A stretch of DNA of 64,000 bases, taken from contig MU129032.1 in the NCBI GenBank assembly GCA_014904985.1, positions 98,284 to 162,283 of the forward strand, in the 5' to 3' direction. The translations under genes and the position numbers were made by a program. This DNA comes from Hydnum rufescens UP504. Its lineage: Eukaryota; Basidiomycota; Agaricomycetes; Cantharellales; Hydnaceae. The notes beneath the pieces were generated by a model. It saw only the letters and a list, made by a program, of their open reading frames with translations. It was not told the origin of the DNA and did not search any database. Positions 32,996 to 45,048 of the stretch are shown here, in pieces; position 1 is the first letter of the stretch, and each line of letters begins with the position of its first letter.

Positions 32996-34202
32996 TCACT
33001 TTTTCGCTTTCCGCCTTTTGTTAGGGCTCGTTCCACCTCCAGAAGCCCCTGCAGTTGGAGTCTTGGCGGTGGGCGCAATCGGTGCGGCCTTAGTCTGCAC
33101 TACCTCAGTCTTCTCTACCCGATCAGTCACAACGGCGGGTTTCTTGGCCTTAGGCACTGGAGCTTTATCGGTATGCAGGAATTGCAGGAGCGTGGACGCA
33201 ATTGTTCCAGTGATCAGCAATAGTAACCAACGCGGAGCCAAGGAGATGTAGCGATAGGCCCATGCGGAGAATCTAGCATACTGTGCCAGGATTCCGGCTC
33301 TGCACGATCATATGAGTGTTATTGGAATGGACGAGAGGGAGAACAGACAGACCTGCTACCCGTTGGACTCCAAGGCCCTGACCATGGCGCAACGGTTGCC
33401 CAGTCCTGATTGACAATGAAGGATCGCATTTCTTCTGGTGTTTTCATCTGGCGAAGACTACCAGGTTTGAAGAAGCGCAAAATGTCTCCACGCTCGGTAG
33501 CAATGACCAACATGGGTGCCCTAAGGACTAGGTCATTAGGATTTCAACAAAGAAAGTTTGTCGATATCAGGCGTACTTCCAAATCACCCAGCGTGTTGTG
33601 ATCTCTGTTACATCCAGATAATCAACTCGGCCCCAGCGCACATTAGGAGCGTCTGCAGCATCCCGTGTAAGATTATATGCGCCGTCAAACGTGCTGTCGA
33701 AGTATGACGAAATGGGATCCTGAGACCCTATCGAGCTATTCGAATGCTGAGTTACGAATAAGTCATTACAGCGCACTGGGACGCACACAAAAATAGCCCA
33801 AACACGGTCCCTCTCCTCCTCAGGGGAGGAGAACTGTTCCTTGAGAACCACTTCTTCATAATTCTCATCGGTGATCAGCGGTATGGCCTCAGTGAATCGA
33901 AGCGGAATGCCGTCTCTCGCAGCAGCCAGGTGCTCAGTAACATTAATCCCGAAACGGACGAGCACGCTCGACACCGCATCAGATGTCAGGAGGCTCTCTA
34001 GACCTATATTGCTCAGGTCTTTCCAGCTCCACGGCTTTCGTGGTTCGCCTCCCGGAGCTCCAGGAATTGTAGGGACAGCATTCGGAGCCGATAATGTCGA
34101 GGTCAAATATCGTGTAGCCGGTTGACCCGGACGCCAACCCTCGCTGAGATACGCCCGGGAAGAAGAGACTAGCAGCCCAATGGCGACGAAGGCATTCTTC
34201 AT
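32996..34202 (-). CDS. Thioredoxin-like ER/secretory membrane protein
   Basis: Three exons (33577-34202, 33353-33520, 32996-33299; introns 56 and 53 nt) give 365 aa. Residues 1-18 look like a signal peptide (MKNAFVAIGLLVSSSRAY). A thioredoxin-fold-like region follows (DRVWAIFVC, WGRVDYLDVTEITTRWVIWKAPMLVIATERGDILRFF) without a CxxC, so redox catalysis is unlikely. A membrane segment (WLLLLITGTIASTLLQFL) and a long Lys/Pro/Thr-rich tail ending RRKAKK suggest a type I protein with a cytosolic basic tail. Fold assignment is from pattern only; the exact role is unknown. Its start codon is 44 bp from that of the divergent Mo-cofactor gene. Confidence 0.6.
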
Positions 34203-34246
34203 CGATAATTATTCAGTTGAGCGTAAAAGCATCCGGTCACCGCATA
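34203..34246. promoter_or_regulatory. 44 bp gap between divergent start codons
   Basis: Too short for two separate promoters plus 5' leaders, so the transcripts must overlap or promoter elements must lie inside the neighbouring coding regions. Confidence 0.4.
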
Positions 34247-36792
34247 ATGAGTACTGTTGGTGTCTCGATACTTACCATAAGTGACTCGGCGGCACGCCAG
34301 GCAGTACAAGATAGGTCAGGGCCCACTCTGATAACTATACTAGCTGAGTATGCTGGCGGAAAACTCTTCAGAGTGGTTGAGACGCGTATTGTGGCTGATG
34401 AAGAAGACCGAAATTGCTGGCATTGTCAAACTATGGTCTGAACGCGACGATGTAGATTGGATAATCACCTCTGGGGGAACCGGCCTCGGTCAGAGAGATC
34501 GCACTCCCGAGGCAAGCATACCATAATGCGCCACGAGGACTAGCATCCTAAACTTGTGGTCCTCATTGTAGGCCATCGCACCTCTAATCGACAGAAGTCT
34601 CCCAGGCCTGATCCATCTCCTTATGGACTCCTCTATTAAGAAGACCCCGTTTGCTGCACTTTCCCGTCCGATTGCTGGTACGGTCGGCTCCACACTTCTC
34701 GTCACCCTGCCAGGCAGCCCTAAAGCTGTCAAGGAAAATATGGCAGCCCTTCTAGATGCTGGCGTCATTCCCCACGCGATTGAACTTATAAAGGGCGGGA
34801 GTGGGAAGCAGGTCCATCGTGAGCTCGGTGTGCATGACCGCCAAACGGTATCGCTAGGGCTTCCGACCACTGTGGCCTTGATCCAAGAGGAACAGACCTC
34901 GCAACATGGCCACCACCACCATCATCATCATCATCACAACTACCATGGGCATGAGATCCCAACTCCAAAATCTCATGATCCTTCTCTTGGAGGTTGTCCG
35001 TTGCCGTGTTTATCTGATACCGCCTATCTGACATATTGGATCGATTAGCCACCGCACGACATAGAGTATCCCCATATGCTTTGGTCTCTCTCGACGATGC
35101 ACTAGCAATGGTCCAACGAGAATGCAAAACCCTCGAAGTTATTACTAAGAAGGCACGTCTGCCATTACTATCCGTCGACACAGATAGTTCACTGATTTCT
35201 TTTTTTTCAAGGTTGATTCCGGACTTCGCGGGTTTGTTTTGGCACGAGATGTCTTCGCCCCTCGCGCCCTCCCCTCGTCGGCAACGACGAATGTTGATGG
35301 TTATGCTGTGAAATGTAGGTCCTCCTTTATAAGGATTTTGTGACCGCATTTTTATTCGTTCCTCAGCCTCACCCTTCCCAGGAGAATATTCTGTCCTCAC
35401 GCCACAGACTCATCCCCCTTCCACTGGGGTCCCAATACCAGATGGTCATGTGTATCGAATTAACACTGGGGCTCCTCTCCCTCAAGGAACAAATGCCGTC
35501 GTGATGGTTGAAGACACAGAGCTCAAGTCTTCTACCACCACCTCCGATGGCACCGTCGAAGAAGAAACGGTGAATCTCCTTGTTGGTATTCACCCAGGGG
35601 AGAATGTGCGTGCCAGTGGTTCCGACGTCCGTCAAGGTGAACTGGTCCTCGAAAGTGGGACTATCTTGGGGAGTCTTAGTGGTGAAATAGGGACTCTTGC
35701 TTTCATTGGGCGAACCGAGGTTCGTTCCAGACTTTGAGTTCTATCCGAAACCGTTTTCTGCGGGACGTGCTCCACACATTTGACTGTCGCTTGATTCTTA
35801 CAATATTTTAAAGGTCGACGTATACCGCAAGCCCGTAGTTGCCATCATGAGCACTGGGAACGAGATCGTGGACCTCCATGCAGACATTTCCATTCAGGCG
35901 CCATCTACAGGTCAAGTCTAACCAGGCTAAACAGTGGCGCCTCAAATTGATGACTGGAGCATCAGGGAATGCATCGAACACTGGCTCAGAAAGATGGGCG
36001 GGCGTTTACGACACAAACAGACCGAGCCTGCAGACCGCTCTGGAAGGTTTGGGTTATGAGGTCATCGACCTTGGCATTGTCGAAGACGAGTTGATTGATT
36101 TCACGCGCACCATCCGCTATTCTCTGCTAACGTATCTGCCTTTTTTCTCACCCCAACCAGCATTGCTGCCCACACTAGTACCATGAAGGCTGGTCTCCAA
36201 CGTGCCGATGTACTTCTTACTACGGCGGTTCGTCCATGGGTTCCTCGGACCTGCTGAAGCCCGTTATCGAGCGACACCTTGGTGGGACGATCCACTTCGG
36301 TCGGGTGAGCGTCAAGCCGGGAAACCCACGACGTTTGCGATCGTAGAGGACTCTAAACCAATATTTGCATTACCCGGTAATCCAGCCTCGGCTTTGGTGA
36401 TGTTCCATATTTTCGTCATACCGGCACTTCGGAAACTGGGTGGATGGCCTTTGCATGCATGCCATCTTCCCCGCGTTCCCGTCAAAGTAAGTGAAACCAT
36501 TGGGTGTATAATCCTTACTATGACTCATGTGGCCCTCACGTAGCTCTTGGAAGATATGTACCTTGATCCACGACCCGAATTTCATCGTGTGCAGGTACGA
36601 GTTTCTGGAGAAGGTCTCGTCGCCTCCTCGACGGGGGGACAACGTTCAAGTAGGGTCGCTAGTCTTGCTGGGGCTAATGGTCTCGTTGCGCTACCGGGGC
36701 GTGATCCCGAGGGCGGCAAAGATCGTCTTATGAAAGGTGACATGGCGGATGCAGTCTTGATTGGAGAGATCCAAGTTACACATGTACAATAG
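34247..36792 (+). CDS. MogA-MoeA fusion, molybdenum cofactor synthesis (gephyrin/CNX1 type), frameshifted
   Basis: Adenylates molybdopterin and inserts molybdenum, the last steps of Moco synthesis. The MogA part has [36 protein letters not shown] and GGSGKQVH. A linker rich in His ([17 protein letters not shown]) leads to the MoeA part: [83 protein letters not shown] and the C-terminal beta domain ending at 36792. Two introns have GC donors (after TPE near 34510 and after VITKK near 35154). Three one-base shifts break the frame, near 34408, 36224 and 36322, the last two in short homopolymers. It is a pseudogene or carries sequencing errors; conservation is otherwise good. Confidence 0.85.
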
Positions 36793-36924
36793 GGATTCCG
36801 GACCTCTCTCAGAGGCCAAGGTGTATGCCGGTCGAGATTGATTATGCCCTTGGAACGAAAAATCATGGAATAACGATACAAATAATAGTCTGTGCCTTTT
36901 CCCTTAGTCTCGAATTTGTTGTTG

Positions 36925-37644
36925 CTAGAGGACACCTCGCTGGGTGAATTCGCGATGTGCGATGCGCACAGAACAACGGACGGACTGACCAATGTTCTGC
37001 ACTCGGTTTCTAGCGCCAGCAACTCCTTTTCCCATAATTGTCGCTGCTTGATCAACATCTTAGCCTTCCGGTCATCATTTCTAGCGGCAGTCGATGGCTC
37101 CTGTTTAGGAGCCTGCAGAGTCTTGATCTGGAGCCAGGGGCCGTTAGATAGACAAAAATGCAAACAACTTCACAACTGATGTAGTTACTTTCTTAGCGAG
37201 AGCTGCCTCCTTCCTCTCTAGTATTTTGAGGGACTTTTCCGCGAGTTCTAGAAGTTCATTTATCTGCGGCTCTATATCTTCGTTCTGCTGAGCAGCATAT
37301 ACCCGCACCCGTTTCTCGGGTATGAGGACAAACAGCTATGGACAAACATCATTCACTACTCACTGTGCGAACTCGTGAAGAAGACACTTACACGATTATT
37401 TTGCAGTACTTTACCCAGTCGATTAAGCTCTTGGACTTCTTGCTCGAATACCTCCAATCCATCTAGAAGCTAGAGGCACGTCTAAACTTCGTATCATGAG
37501 GCGAAACATGTATGTTCCCACATAGTCATTACAGGTGGTCAAGGCGGACACGCAGGCCTCGGCTGCAGATAGGTCGTGATACACTGTGGCATTTCCAATA
37601 TTTGAGTAGGCAGATGCACGAGGATGCAGGAGACTTCGTTCCAT
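36925..37644 (-). CDS. SPC19: DASH/Dam1 complex subunit Spc19
   Basis: Five exons (37522-37644, 37392-37469, 37189-37335, 36990-37127, 36925-36939) give 166 aa, matching the ~165 aa yeast protein. The family pattern is clear: LSAAEACVSALTTCNDYLLD, LNRLGKVLQNNRLFVLIPE, then a heptad-rich EDIEPQINELLELAEKSL region and a basic coiled tail. The DASH ring couples kinetochores to microtubule plus ends. The last exon is only five codons; if that intron is unused, the frame continues antisense into the Mo-cofactor gene, which I think less likely. Tail to tail with the Mo-cofactor gene, 132 bp between stops. Confidence 0.75.
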
Positions 37645-40600
37645 TAATATGTTTGTTTGTCACAGTTGATACCGGGGACCCTGGAGATTGCCTATAAAAG
37701 GATCCGCGGGCTGTCCGATTACTTTTTTCTTCAGGCGTCCACTTCGACCGAACCGAAGCATTTCGCGTCCTCCATGGACGCAGCGGGTTAGTTCTCGCAA
37801 TGGTGTTAAAGCATCTGGTCGATGGAGCGAGGTGCGCGTTCTTAAAGGGATGTCGTGCTCGCCAGACTGAGGCAACTCTCATCTGTCGTTTCATCGTTTG
37901 TATCCTTGGCGTTGTTGATGTCCGCTTAAAGTGCGTTGTACGTCGGGCGTAGGGGAGAGGTGACCGATGGTGAGAGGGAGCCGAGCCTCATATTCTTAGG
38001 TCTTTTGCTGTGTCGCTATGCGGCCATGGCATCTGGGCAAAACCATGAAGCTTACACTTGTTTGTCAATACTCTTCACTTGTAAATTCGCTAGGTCAATA
38101 CAACCTTGGGCTTTCACGAATTTTGTGCGCTTGACATGTAGTCTACCCAGCGTCTCCACTATGGTTCTCTTACAATTCGCCCGTCCGTGCTAGCTCAGTG
38201 GCATCTTAGTGGCATGGCTCCGTGCGTGCGATCTGTAGTGGGGGGATGATATCAACCTGCAGCTGCCTGTGGGGAATTTGGATTGAACCTTCACAGATGG
38301 TGCTTGTTGCTTTGAGATTTCTTCGAATCACACAGACGAGGAGTTGTGCATTCATGTGAATCAACCTGTGCATTCATCAAGTGTCACGGCAACGAGGCGG
38401 GAAGCCAGGTCGATTTTCGAGAGATAGTCGAATCCATCTGCATAGGGAATTGAGATTAGCATTGCGCAAAGCGCTCGGCGCTTCATAGCCAATCTTGTAG
38501 AGGATCGATGATGGAATGTATCAATCCTTGACGAATGATTGTCGGCGCAACTGCCGTGGGACACCCAGATCCTAGCTTGCATATGTTTCTGCCTGGTCCT
38601 GCACTAAATCGCGGGCCAGAGTTCAAGTGCCTCGCCAAAGCTGAATGCATGACGGAGTTGAGAGGAAGGCTCTATTGGGTTTCGATTGACCAGGAACCCT
38701 AACAATCCTGCACGATCTCGAATGAGGAACACAAAATTTCGCTTGCGAACTTCTCAACATTCAGCTCTTTAAAATCGGTCACCTAGGCAAGGGCGGCAGC
38801 ATGCGGTGCATGTTGAGCAATGCCGCAGAAGTTATAGGGTGAGATACCGGACTTACTATTTCTCCTGAATGATCTGATGATGACGAGACACGTGTCATGG
38901 AGTTTTAGCAAATCGGTCCACAATTGTTAGTCTCATAACCAGACCGTGCGAGACTATCCAAGTGTTGTGGATGTCAGGAACTTCCTCTCGGGTATTTGAG
39001 TGAAGCGACCCCAGGATGTACATGCTTAGAACAAGATGAGATCCCACAGCCGGCACGAAGATATTTTCCCGGTTGAAACAACTGAGCGAAGGGACAATAC
39101 AGCAGCAGAGATGTCAGGCCACTAGACGCTCTAGCGAATACATCACGTACGAGGTCGCATGAAGGTAACTGCGTCGAGACAAGGCCCCAGTTGCACGGTT
39201 AAAATTGGATGCGATTTCAAGAACATGAGACGCTGACGATCTTCTTGGGCGACCCCAGTACCTGAATGAATACCCGTGCCGGGAAGAGTATATTTGCACG
39301 AGTAGGAACGTGCAGAAGAGTGATGGCATTCATTAGAGAACTGGCAAACAAGAGAGCTGCGGCCTTCACGCCCGCCTAAAGCCGCGCCCACCATATCCCC
39401 CTAGCCCAAGCAGTGCGTGAAAAGACCATGCGAAGGGAAGCAGAGCATCTATCGTGACTGACCTGTTCGAACGGGAAGCATAACTCCCTCTAAAAACAAA
39501 TTCGGGAAAATGTTCCTCATGAGGAAGAGACTTCAGGCGGTGGATGGAATCTGAATTGTTTGTAGGGAGCACAAGATACATGGCACTAGTCCTGTTCGGC
39601 GCTGTGCTGGTCGGCTGAGACGAATTAAACAGATGTGCCGTAAAAGCAGGGGGAAAACATCTGCAGAGCCAAGTGGACGAGCGAGCGGACTCCCACCGAC
39701 AAGGAGGCCGAGTGGAGAACTGCTAGAGCAGGCTTGGTGCTGTCAGGGCAAATCGGACTGGTCCGAACCATCTTCCTCTGACCATGTCAATGATCTCTAC
39801 ATTCATTCGGTGTTTCAAGCGTGCTCATGAGAGTTAGATTTCCAAGGGCTCTGCTCACGCAGCTCAGTGGAAGAGGCAATCTATATCTATGCCTAATTAG
39901 GATTTGATCCACGCACCCGACGTTACCAGTACAGCCTTGTAATGAGTTGTTTGTTCGTCGGTCGCCTTTCCTTTGTTCTTCTCTTCGTCAGCCTGCTGCA
40001 TTACTGGGCATCCCCTTCGATGGCGAAGTCGTAGACTCGCGTCTGGACTCATAGATGCGAGAGTTTCGGCGTTCCGTTGATCATTGGGGTGCGCCCGAAA
40101 CAGGTTCTGCGAGACGAAGACGACGTCAATGTCGAACCTAGCCATCCTGCTTTTCCGTTGCAATCCAATTCGCATTCCCCAGCTCGCTGTACTACATCGC
40201 GCCGGATGCTCTATGAAAGCTAACTCGTTGGGGACATGTGCCGACCCAAGACCGCGCCAATCACACTGGGGGATTCCAACAGGGATCTCTTCATACCCAA
40301 CAGTATCGGTGCATAGTACCCTACAGAGAGACTCTCTACCAATTGGTTCATCTCTTCCGGGGTCTCCTTGTCACTGAGAGCACTTGGATGCTCCCCTTGA
40401 GCTCACCTCTCTCAGTGATCAGGTGGGCCACGCTTGAAACCCATAAAGTAGGCCATGCAAGGTGGAGATGATTCTGGTTCTTTCAGAAGCTGAAAGACGC
40501 GGTCTCACCTTACCTGGCCTCCATCTGGATACCAAGCGCAAGCCTGTTCCGGTGAGTAGGGGGAATGGCCTGGCGTAATGGTCTTGACTGGATAGGATTT

Positions 40601-42340
40601 GGACAAAATACGAGGATTCTGGGTTCCCAGCCTCAGCTTCCAGCGAGAGACTGTCACGGAACGTAGCGTTGTGGATCACATTCGATCGGGGGATGATTTT
40701 CTCTATTATTGTTGATTGTGTTAAGTCTTGTGGCATCAACGAACTTGAAACTAGGGCCCTGGGTGGTTTGTGGATATCCGGTCAGTAAGTCTATCACTAG
40801 GGAAGTGATGGTCCCCAGTTAGTGGGTTTTATCTATCGCTTCCTTGAGATCGCGAGAATCAAGGTATTGGGTAAGGCATTTCTGGACAAATGTTTGCGTC
40901 TTACCTGACTCCAGAAATAATTATCTCTTTCATGTTATCCCAGTGTCCGTCGGAGATCCTAGCATCGTGCATGATGGAACGATGCTGTCCGCCCATCAAT
41001 AATCCCAGAATATTTTCCTGGCGCACTCAAGACCGGAGATGATGCCCTATTCTCTTCGCGCCGACCCGTAGGCAGGTTTGTTTCCGAACCGACCTCCCAT
41101 GTGTAGCAGGGCCCGCTACGTCAGGCATCGATCCCCATCGCGCTTCGGCAGCGTAGGTATTAGGGAACATTACTACGAGTCGCTCGGATTGAGACTTAGT
41201 CTGCCCTGAAATCGCTTGCAAACTTTCATCCCCCAAGATGAAACCAATGTGGCAGCCGCAGAAGTTCTTGTGGATTAGCCGAAGTATTCATAACAACCTG
41301 AACATCTGGTGGCGCCAGGAATTCGATTTGACGTATTACTCATATGCTCTCCTCTCTTTCCTGAGGACTGGATTTAAGGTCTTTTTGCTGCCCCGAACGC
41401 CGTCTGGAGTATAATCAGTACTTGCCATCAATTCGAAGGACCTACTGATTTGGGGTACAGTCTCACCTCTCCCTATTCTCCGAGGATGATGCGTCTTCTC
41501 ACCCTCGTTTTGACCCAATATCCGGTTGAAGAAATAGAAGCGCAAGGGTGGCACCTTTGTCCATGCCAGAAACGTGCTCACGTCTCATTATGTCTCGATT
41601 CAGGATAGCCCATCCGCGTGCATTTTGCCTGAGCCACCCAGTTAAGTTTTCAGCTAGTTCCTCAGCCTTTTCAAAATGTGTCTAGGCCCCTTCAACCCCA
41701 CGTCGCTATTGTGATTGCCACAAGATCCACGTAATACGCAACGTTCCCAGTCCCTGAAGCGCCATACGTATTTCTCAAGGACCATCACACACACCCACAC
41801 ATGACATGTTGATCGCCAATCTAGGCGAATCCAAAGAATAGGACCTTTTGAGGAGATATTTGCAGTGTCGTGAGGCGAAGGCAGGCAGTTTTCTGGGGTA
41901 ATCGCTTTCTGAAAGGCCTGCATTCAGGGTTCCCGGTGGATCTTCAATGTGCCAGACCTTTCGTCTTGCTGGGGATTGTTGTAGTTTGCATCATTTACGT
42001 GGGGGAATGTACTTGGCGCAGGTGCAGGTGAGCCGATCTTGGACCTTGCTACTGTCTTCTATAACGAGTGCTGGGACGCGGTTCGTCCCTGTCACTTGAT
42101 GCATACACTCTTGGTGACGGTCTATTGTAGCTCCTAGATCCTAATGAGAAATCCAAGGTGCGAGGAAGCTTCACGCCGCGTCCATGTTGGAATTGAGGAG
42201 CCATAGGCGGCAGTCGGTGACAGTGTGATAAGTTACTATCATCATTCGTCCGTTGGCCGAATTAAGTGCCAGATCTACTAATTGTCCCAAATATCATTCA
42301 CTTGCGAAAATCAAAAAGAGCGCAACACAAATACGCGCAG
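37645..42340. other. 4.7 kb gene-poor region
   Basis: No protein family recognised on either strand. Minus-strand frames at 40419-40739, 41336-41581 and 41654-41923 are the most protein-like but are separated by stops and do not join through plausible introns. They may be remnants of one or more dead genes. Confidence 0.45.
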
Positions 42341-44811
42341 TCATCTCCTCTTGTCCTCTTCGTCATCGCTATCCCCAACGTCGAAGATTGGCTCTCGACG
42401 AAGCTCAGGCGAGCCACTATCCTTGGCCTTGGCCTTTCCTTTGTCCAGTTTTCTGGCTCTGCCACCAATAGGTGAGTATCTTCCATCGTTTTCGCCGCCA
42501 ACATTCTGACTGAGAGGTATTGCTTCCTCTTCATCCCGAGCGAGGGCGACACCCCCCTTGGACTTCCCGGAACGCCACCGCTTGCGGATGTAGAAGAAGA
42601 GGCCCATGACCAATGCGATAAGGAGCAGCACTACGATAGCCGAACCCAAGTTGTATAAAGCTGTTTGGGAATGAATAAAGGCATCATTAAGCCACGATAG
42701 CCATAGAATTTGGCGATAGGGATTCACACCTTCCAATGGAGTCTCATCTGGAGCAGTTTCCTTGGCTCCCTCCGCCGCGTCCTTTTCTCCAGAAGCGGGC
42801 ACCTTAGTGAGATCAGGCTTCACGTTATCGCCCACGCTGCTGGGAAGCATCGCAGACCCCGTCAATATGGAAGTAAAGTCCACATCCATGAAGCGGAGCA
42901 TCATATCATGTGCCACATGAGGCACGTCGAACCCAACCATATGTGATGCCCCGTAAATCTGGTAGTAAGGAGCTTCATGACGATGAGGGGTAAAAGATAA
43001 ATATGCTTGTCACCTTGACGTAAGTCATATTCCTTTCAGAAGTCCATTCCCCAGCGTCTGTTCCGTTGAATTTCCAGGGAGCTGCCTTCGTATTTGGCTT
43101 CATACGGTAACGAAAGCCTTCCATCAGCTCGACTCTAAAGCAAAGCAAGCAGACATCGCTCACTCCGAAACCTTTATCACCGTTCCATTCAAGGGCCTCG
43201 ATTAACCTCTCAGTGCCCACATGATTGCAGATGAAGTCTTGATCGCCACTAAACAACAAGACGGGAATACTCTCGAGAAGTTTAGGTAACAGGCTATCGA
43301 AGGAGGAGACTTCTTCATCTCGAGATTTGAGCTAACAGTGGCTCGGCATCTCGGTCCATGCTTCTGCATGTTCAGTGGCATGCAAAACGGTCTTGACATC
43401 ATCCCGTCCAAGGTACGGTGTGACGTAGGTAAGATCTGGAGGCCAGTTCATGCCGCACGCAGGGAAGTCGTCTACGAGTCGAATGTCGTACACGTTCAGG
43501 CAAATTTCCTTGCCATTCACCCTGTTAGCAGGGAATGAGTCGGTTATGAAGCAAAGCCGTAACATGCGAGCAACCTACGTTTGCTGCAAGTGCTGAACAG
43601 TGGCCCCCATCACAGACTCGCAAGGGCCGAGATGAGGGGTTGGTTCCGTGGTGTTCAGTACAGCGATGCACTTATCCAAGGTAGATGTGGCCTTGTCGTA
43701 TTCCTATAATAGCCAGGAAATTAGTGGATAATATTCCGCCCAATAGTTGGCGCCCACTTTAGTTCCTGTCTTCAGTAATTTTTCCTGCACAGCGAACTCT
43801 ATATATGCAGGATACTGGGATATAGGATCAATCCACCCATTTCCGATCGCAATTCCCTTGAGGGGCGTGCCTATTTGAGTGGTGCCTAATATGGCGTCCG
43901 CTGAAGGCGAGTAACCAGGTCATAGACTAGTCTGAAGAGCCAATCAATATGTACACACCAATGTAGGGTATGTACTGGCCCGCAAAACTCTCTCCCGCAA
44001 GGTAGGTCTATTCAGAAATGATGAATATTCTATGCACTTTGAGAATAACATGCGGACTGCGCACATCCATTTCTTTAAACTCGGGGAAAACATCGTACCA
44101 GTTCTTCAAGAATTCGACGACATTTCCCGCAACCTAGCGCTGTAATCATTATTAGGCCTACGACGAAGTTATCAATCGCATACCTCATCCAGTTCGTGCA
44201 GATATTTATTCGTGCTGGTATAAGAATAACCTGTACCTGGTGGCTGATCCACTTTAAATGATGGCAATGGCATGTTAACTAACATTGGTCTTCCGTCAGA
44301 CGAAATGGAAGGATAACAGACGATATAACACATTTGCGTATTCTTCCCAGCCGCCGGACACCTGCTTGAGTGAATCTTTGCCGTCCATTCTCCAAGGCCC
44401 TATTTCCATCATAAGCCCATCAAAAGACGAGCATCCAGGACCCCCCTATCAAACAAAACATCGCCAAGAATTATAAAGGAGGCCTACTCAAGACTGCAAA
44501 TAAAAACAAATAAAACTGACATTAAACCATATTATGAGCCGTTCGCGATCGGCCGTACGTCTAGCTTTGGTAAGGACGAAGTAAATGTGGGCATTGACAT
44601 CGGTACTTGGTTCTGGTTTTGCGCTAGCGTCAGACAAGATATTGCCTGCGTAGATATGTAATGGATTTGTTGGGTCCCCTGTCAACCCCGGTATGCTTGG
44701 GACGTAAAAGCTCGCAGCAGATGGGGAAGTAGCGGGGCGCTGTCTATTAATTGGTTGGCTCGCCGAAACAAGAAAGGCGGAAAGCCCTGAGGCCAGTAGT
44801 GGGGTCCACAT
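42341..44811 (-). CDS. KEX1: Pheromone-processing carboxypeptidase Kex1
   Basis: A serine carboxypeptidase of the late Golgi that trims basic residues from secreted precursors after Kex2 cleavage. About eleven exons with 50-75 nt introns. Signal peptide [17 protein letters not shown]; then [29 protein letters not shown], the nucleophile in [15 protein letters not shown], the Asp region [13 protein letters not shown] and the His in [10 protein letters not shown] membrane helix ([17 protein letters not shown]) near the C-terminus and an acidic cytosolic tail match Kex1 rather than vacuolar CPY. One oddity: between VNGKEICL and the Asp region the frame meets TAG at 43332-43334; a one-base insertion plus a one-base deletion about 30 nt apart would restore a better family match. 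This could be sequence error or inactivation. Confidence 0.88.
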
Positions 44812-45048
44812 CTCCAGATTGTTGATGGCACAAGCAAACGATAACCCGAAGTACAGAGTCCGCACAAAATACACAAGATAGAGAGAAAAGGGCTGACTTT
44901 CTGACACTCGTGAATTTGCGCCGTTTTGGCAATGAGGTCTCAGACTAACAGAATTTTGGGCCAAGTTGCCTGGCGCACTCACGGCAATTGCCGGGACACG
45001 CGAGACAGCCTCAATTTTTCGACGCGTCTCCTGAAGTGAATTGGGACG
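44812..45048. promoter_or_regulatory. 237 bp divergent KEX1/UTP8-like promoter region
   Basis: Shared upstream region of two head-to-head genes. No TATA-like motif obvious. Confidence 0.4.

Noticed and set aside
36090..36160. Apparent fourth frameshift in the Mo-cofactor gene
   Set aside because: Explained by a 71 nt intron with donor GTTGAT, a CTAAC branch site and CCAG, giving [19 protein letters not shown].
36582..36924. Extension of the SPC19 frame antisense to the Mo-cofactor gene
   Set aside because: A 50 nt GT-AG intron gives a 166 aa protein, the usual family size; the extension mirrors coding DNA of the neighbour.
38361..38582. Frame with YLSKIDLASR, reminiscent of a reverse transcriptase motif
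   Set aside because: No other reverse transcriptase motif before or after; one short resemblance is not enough.
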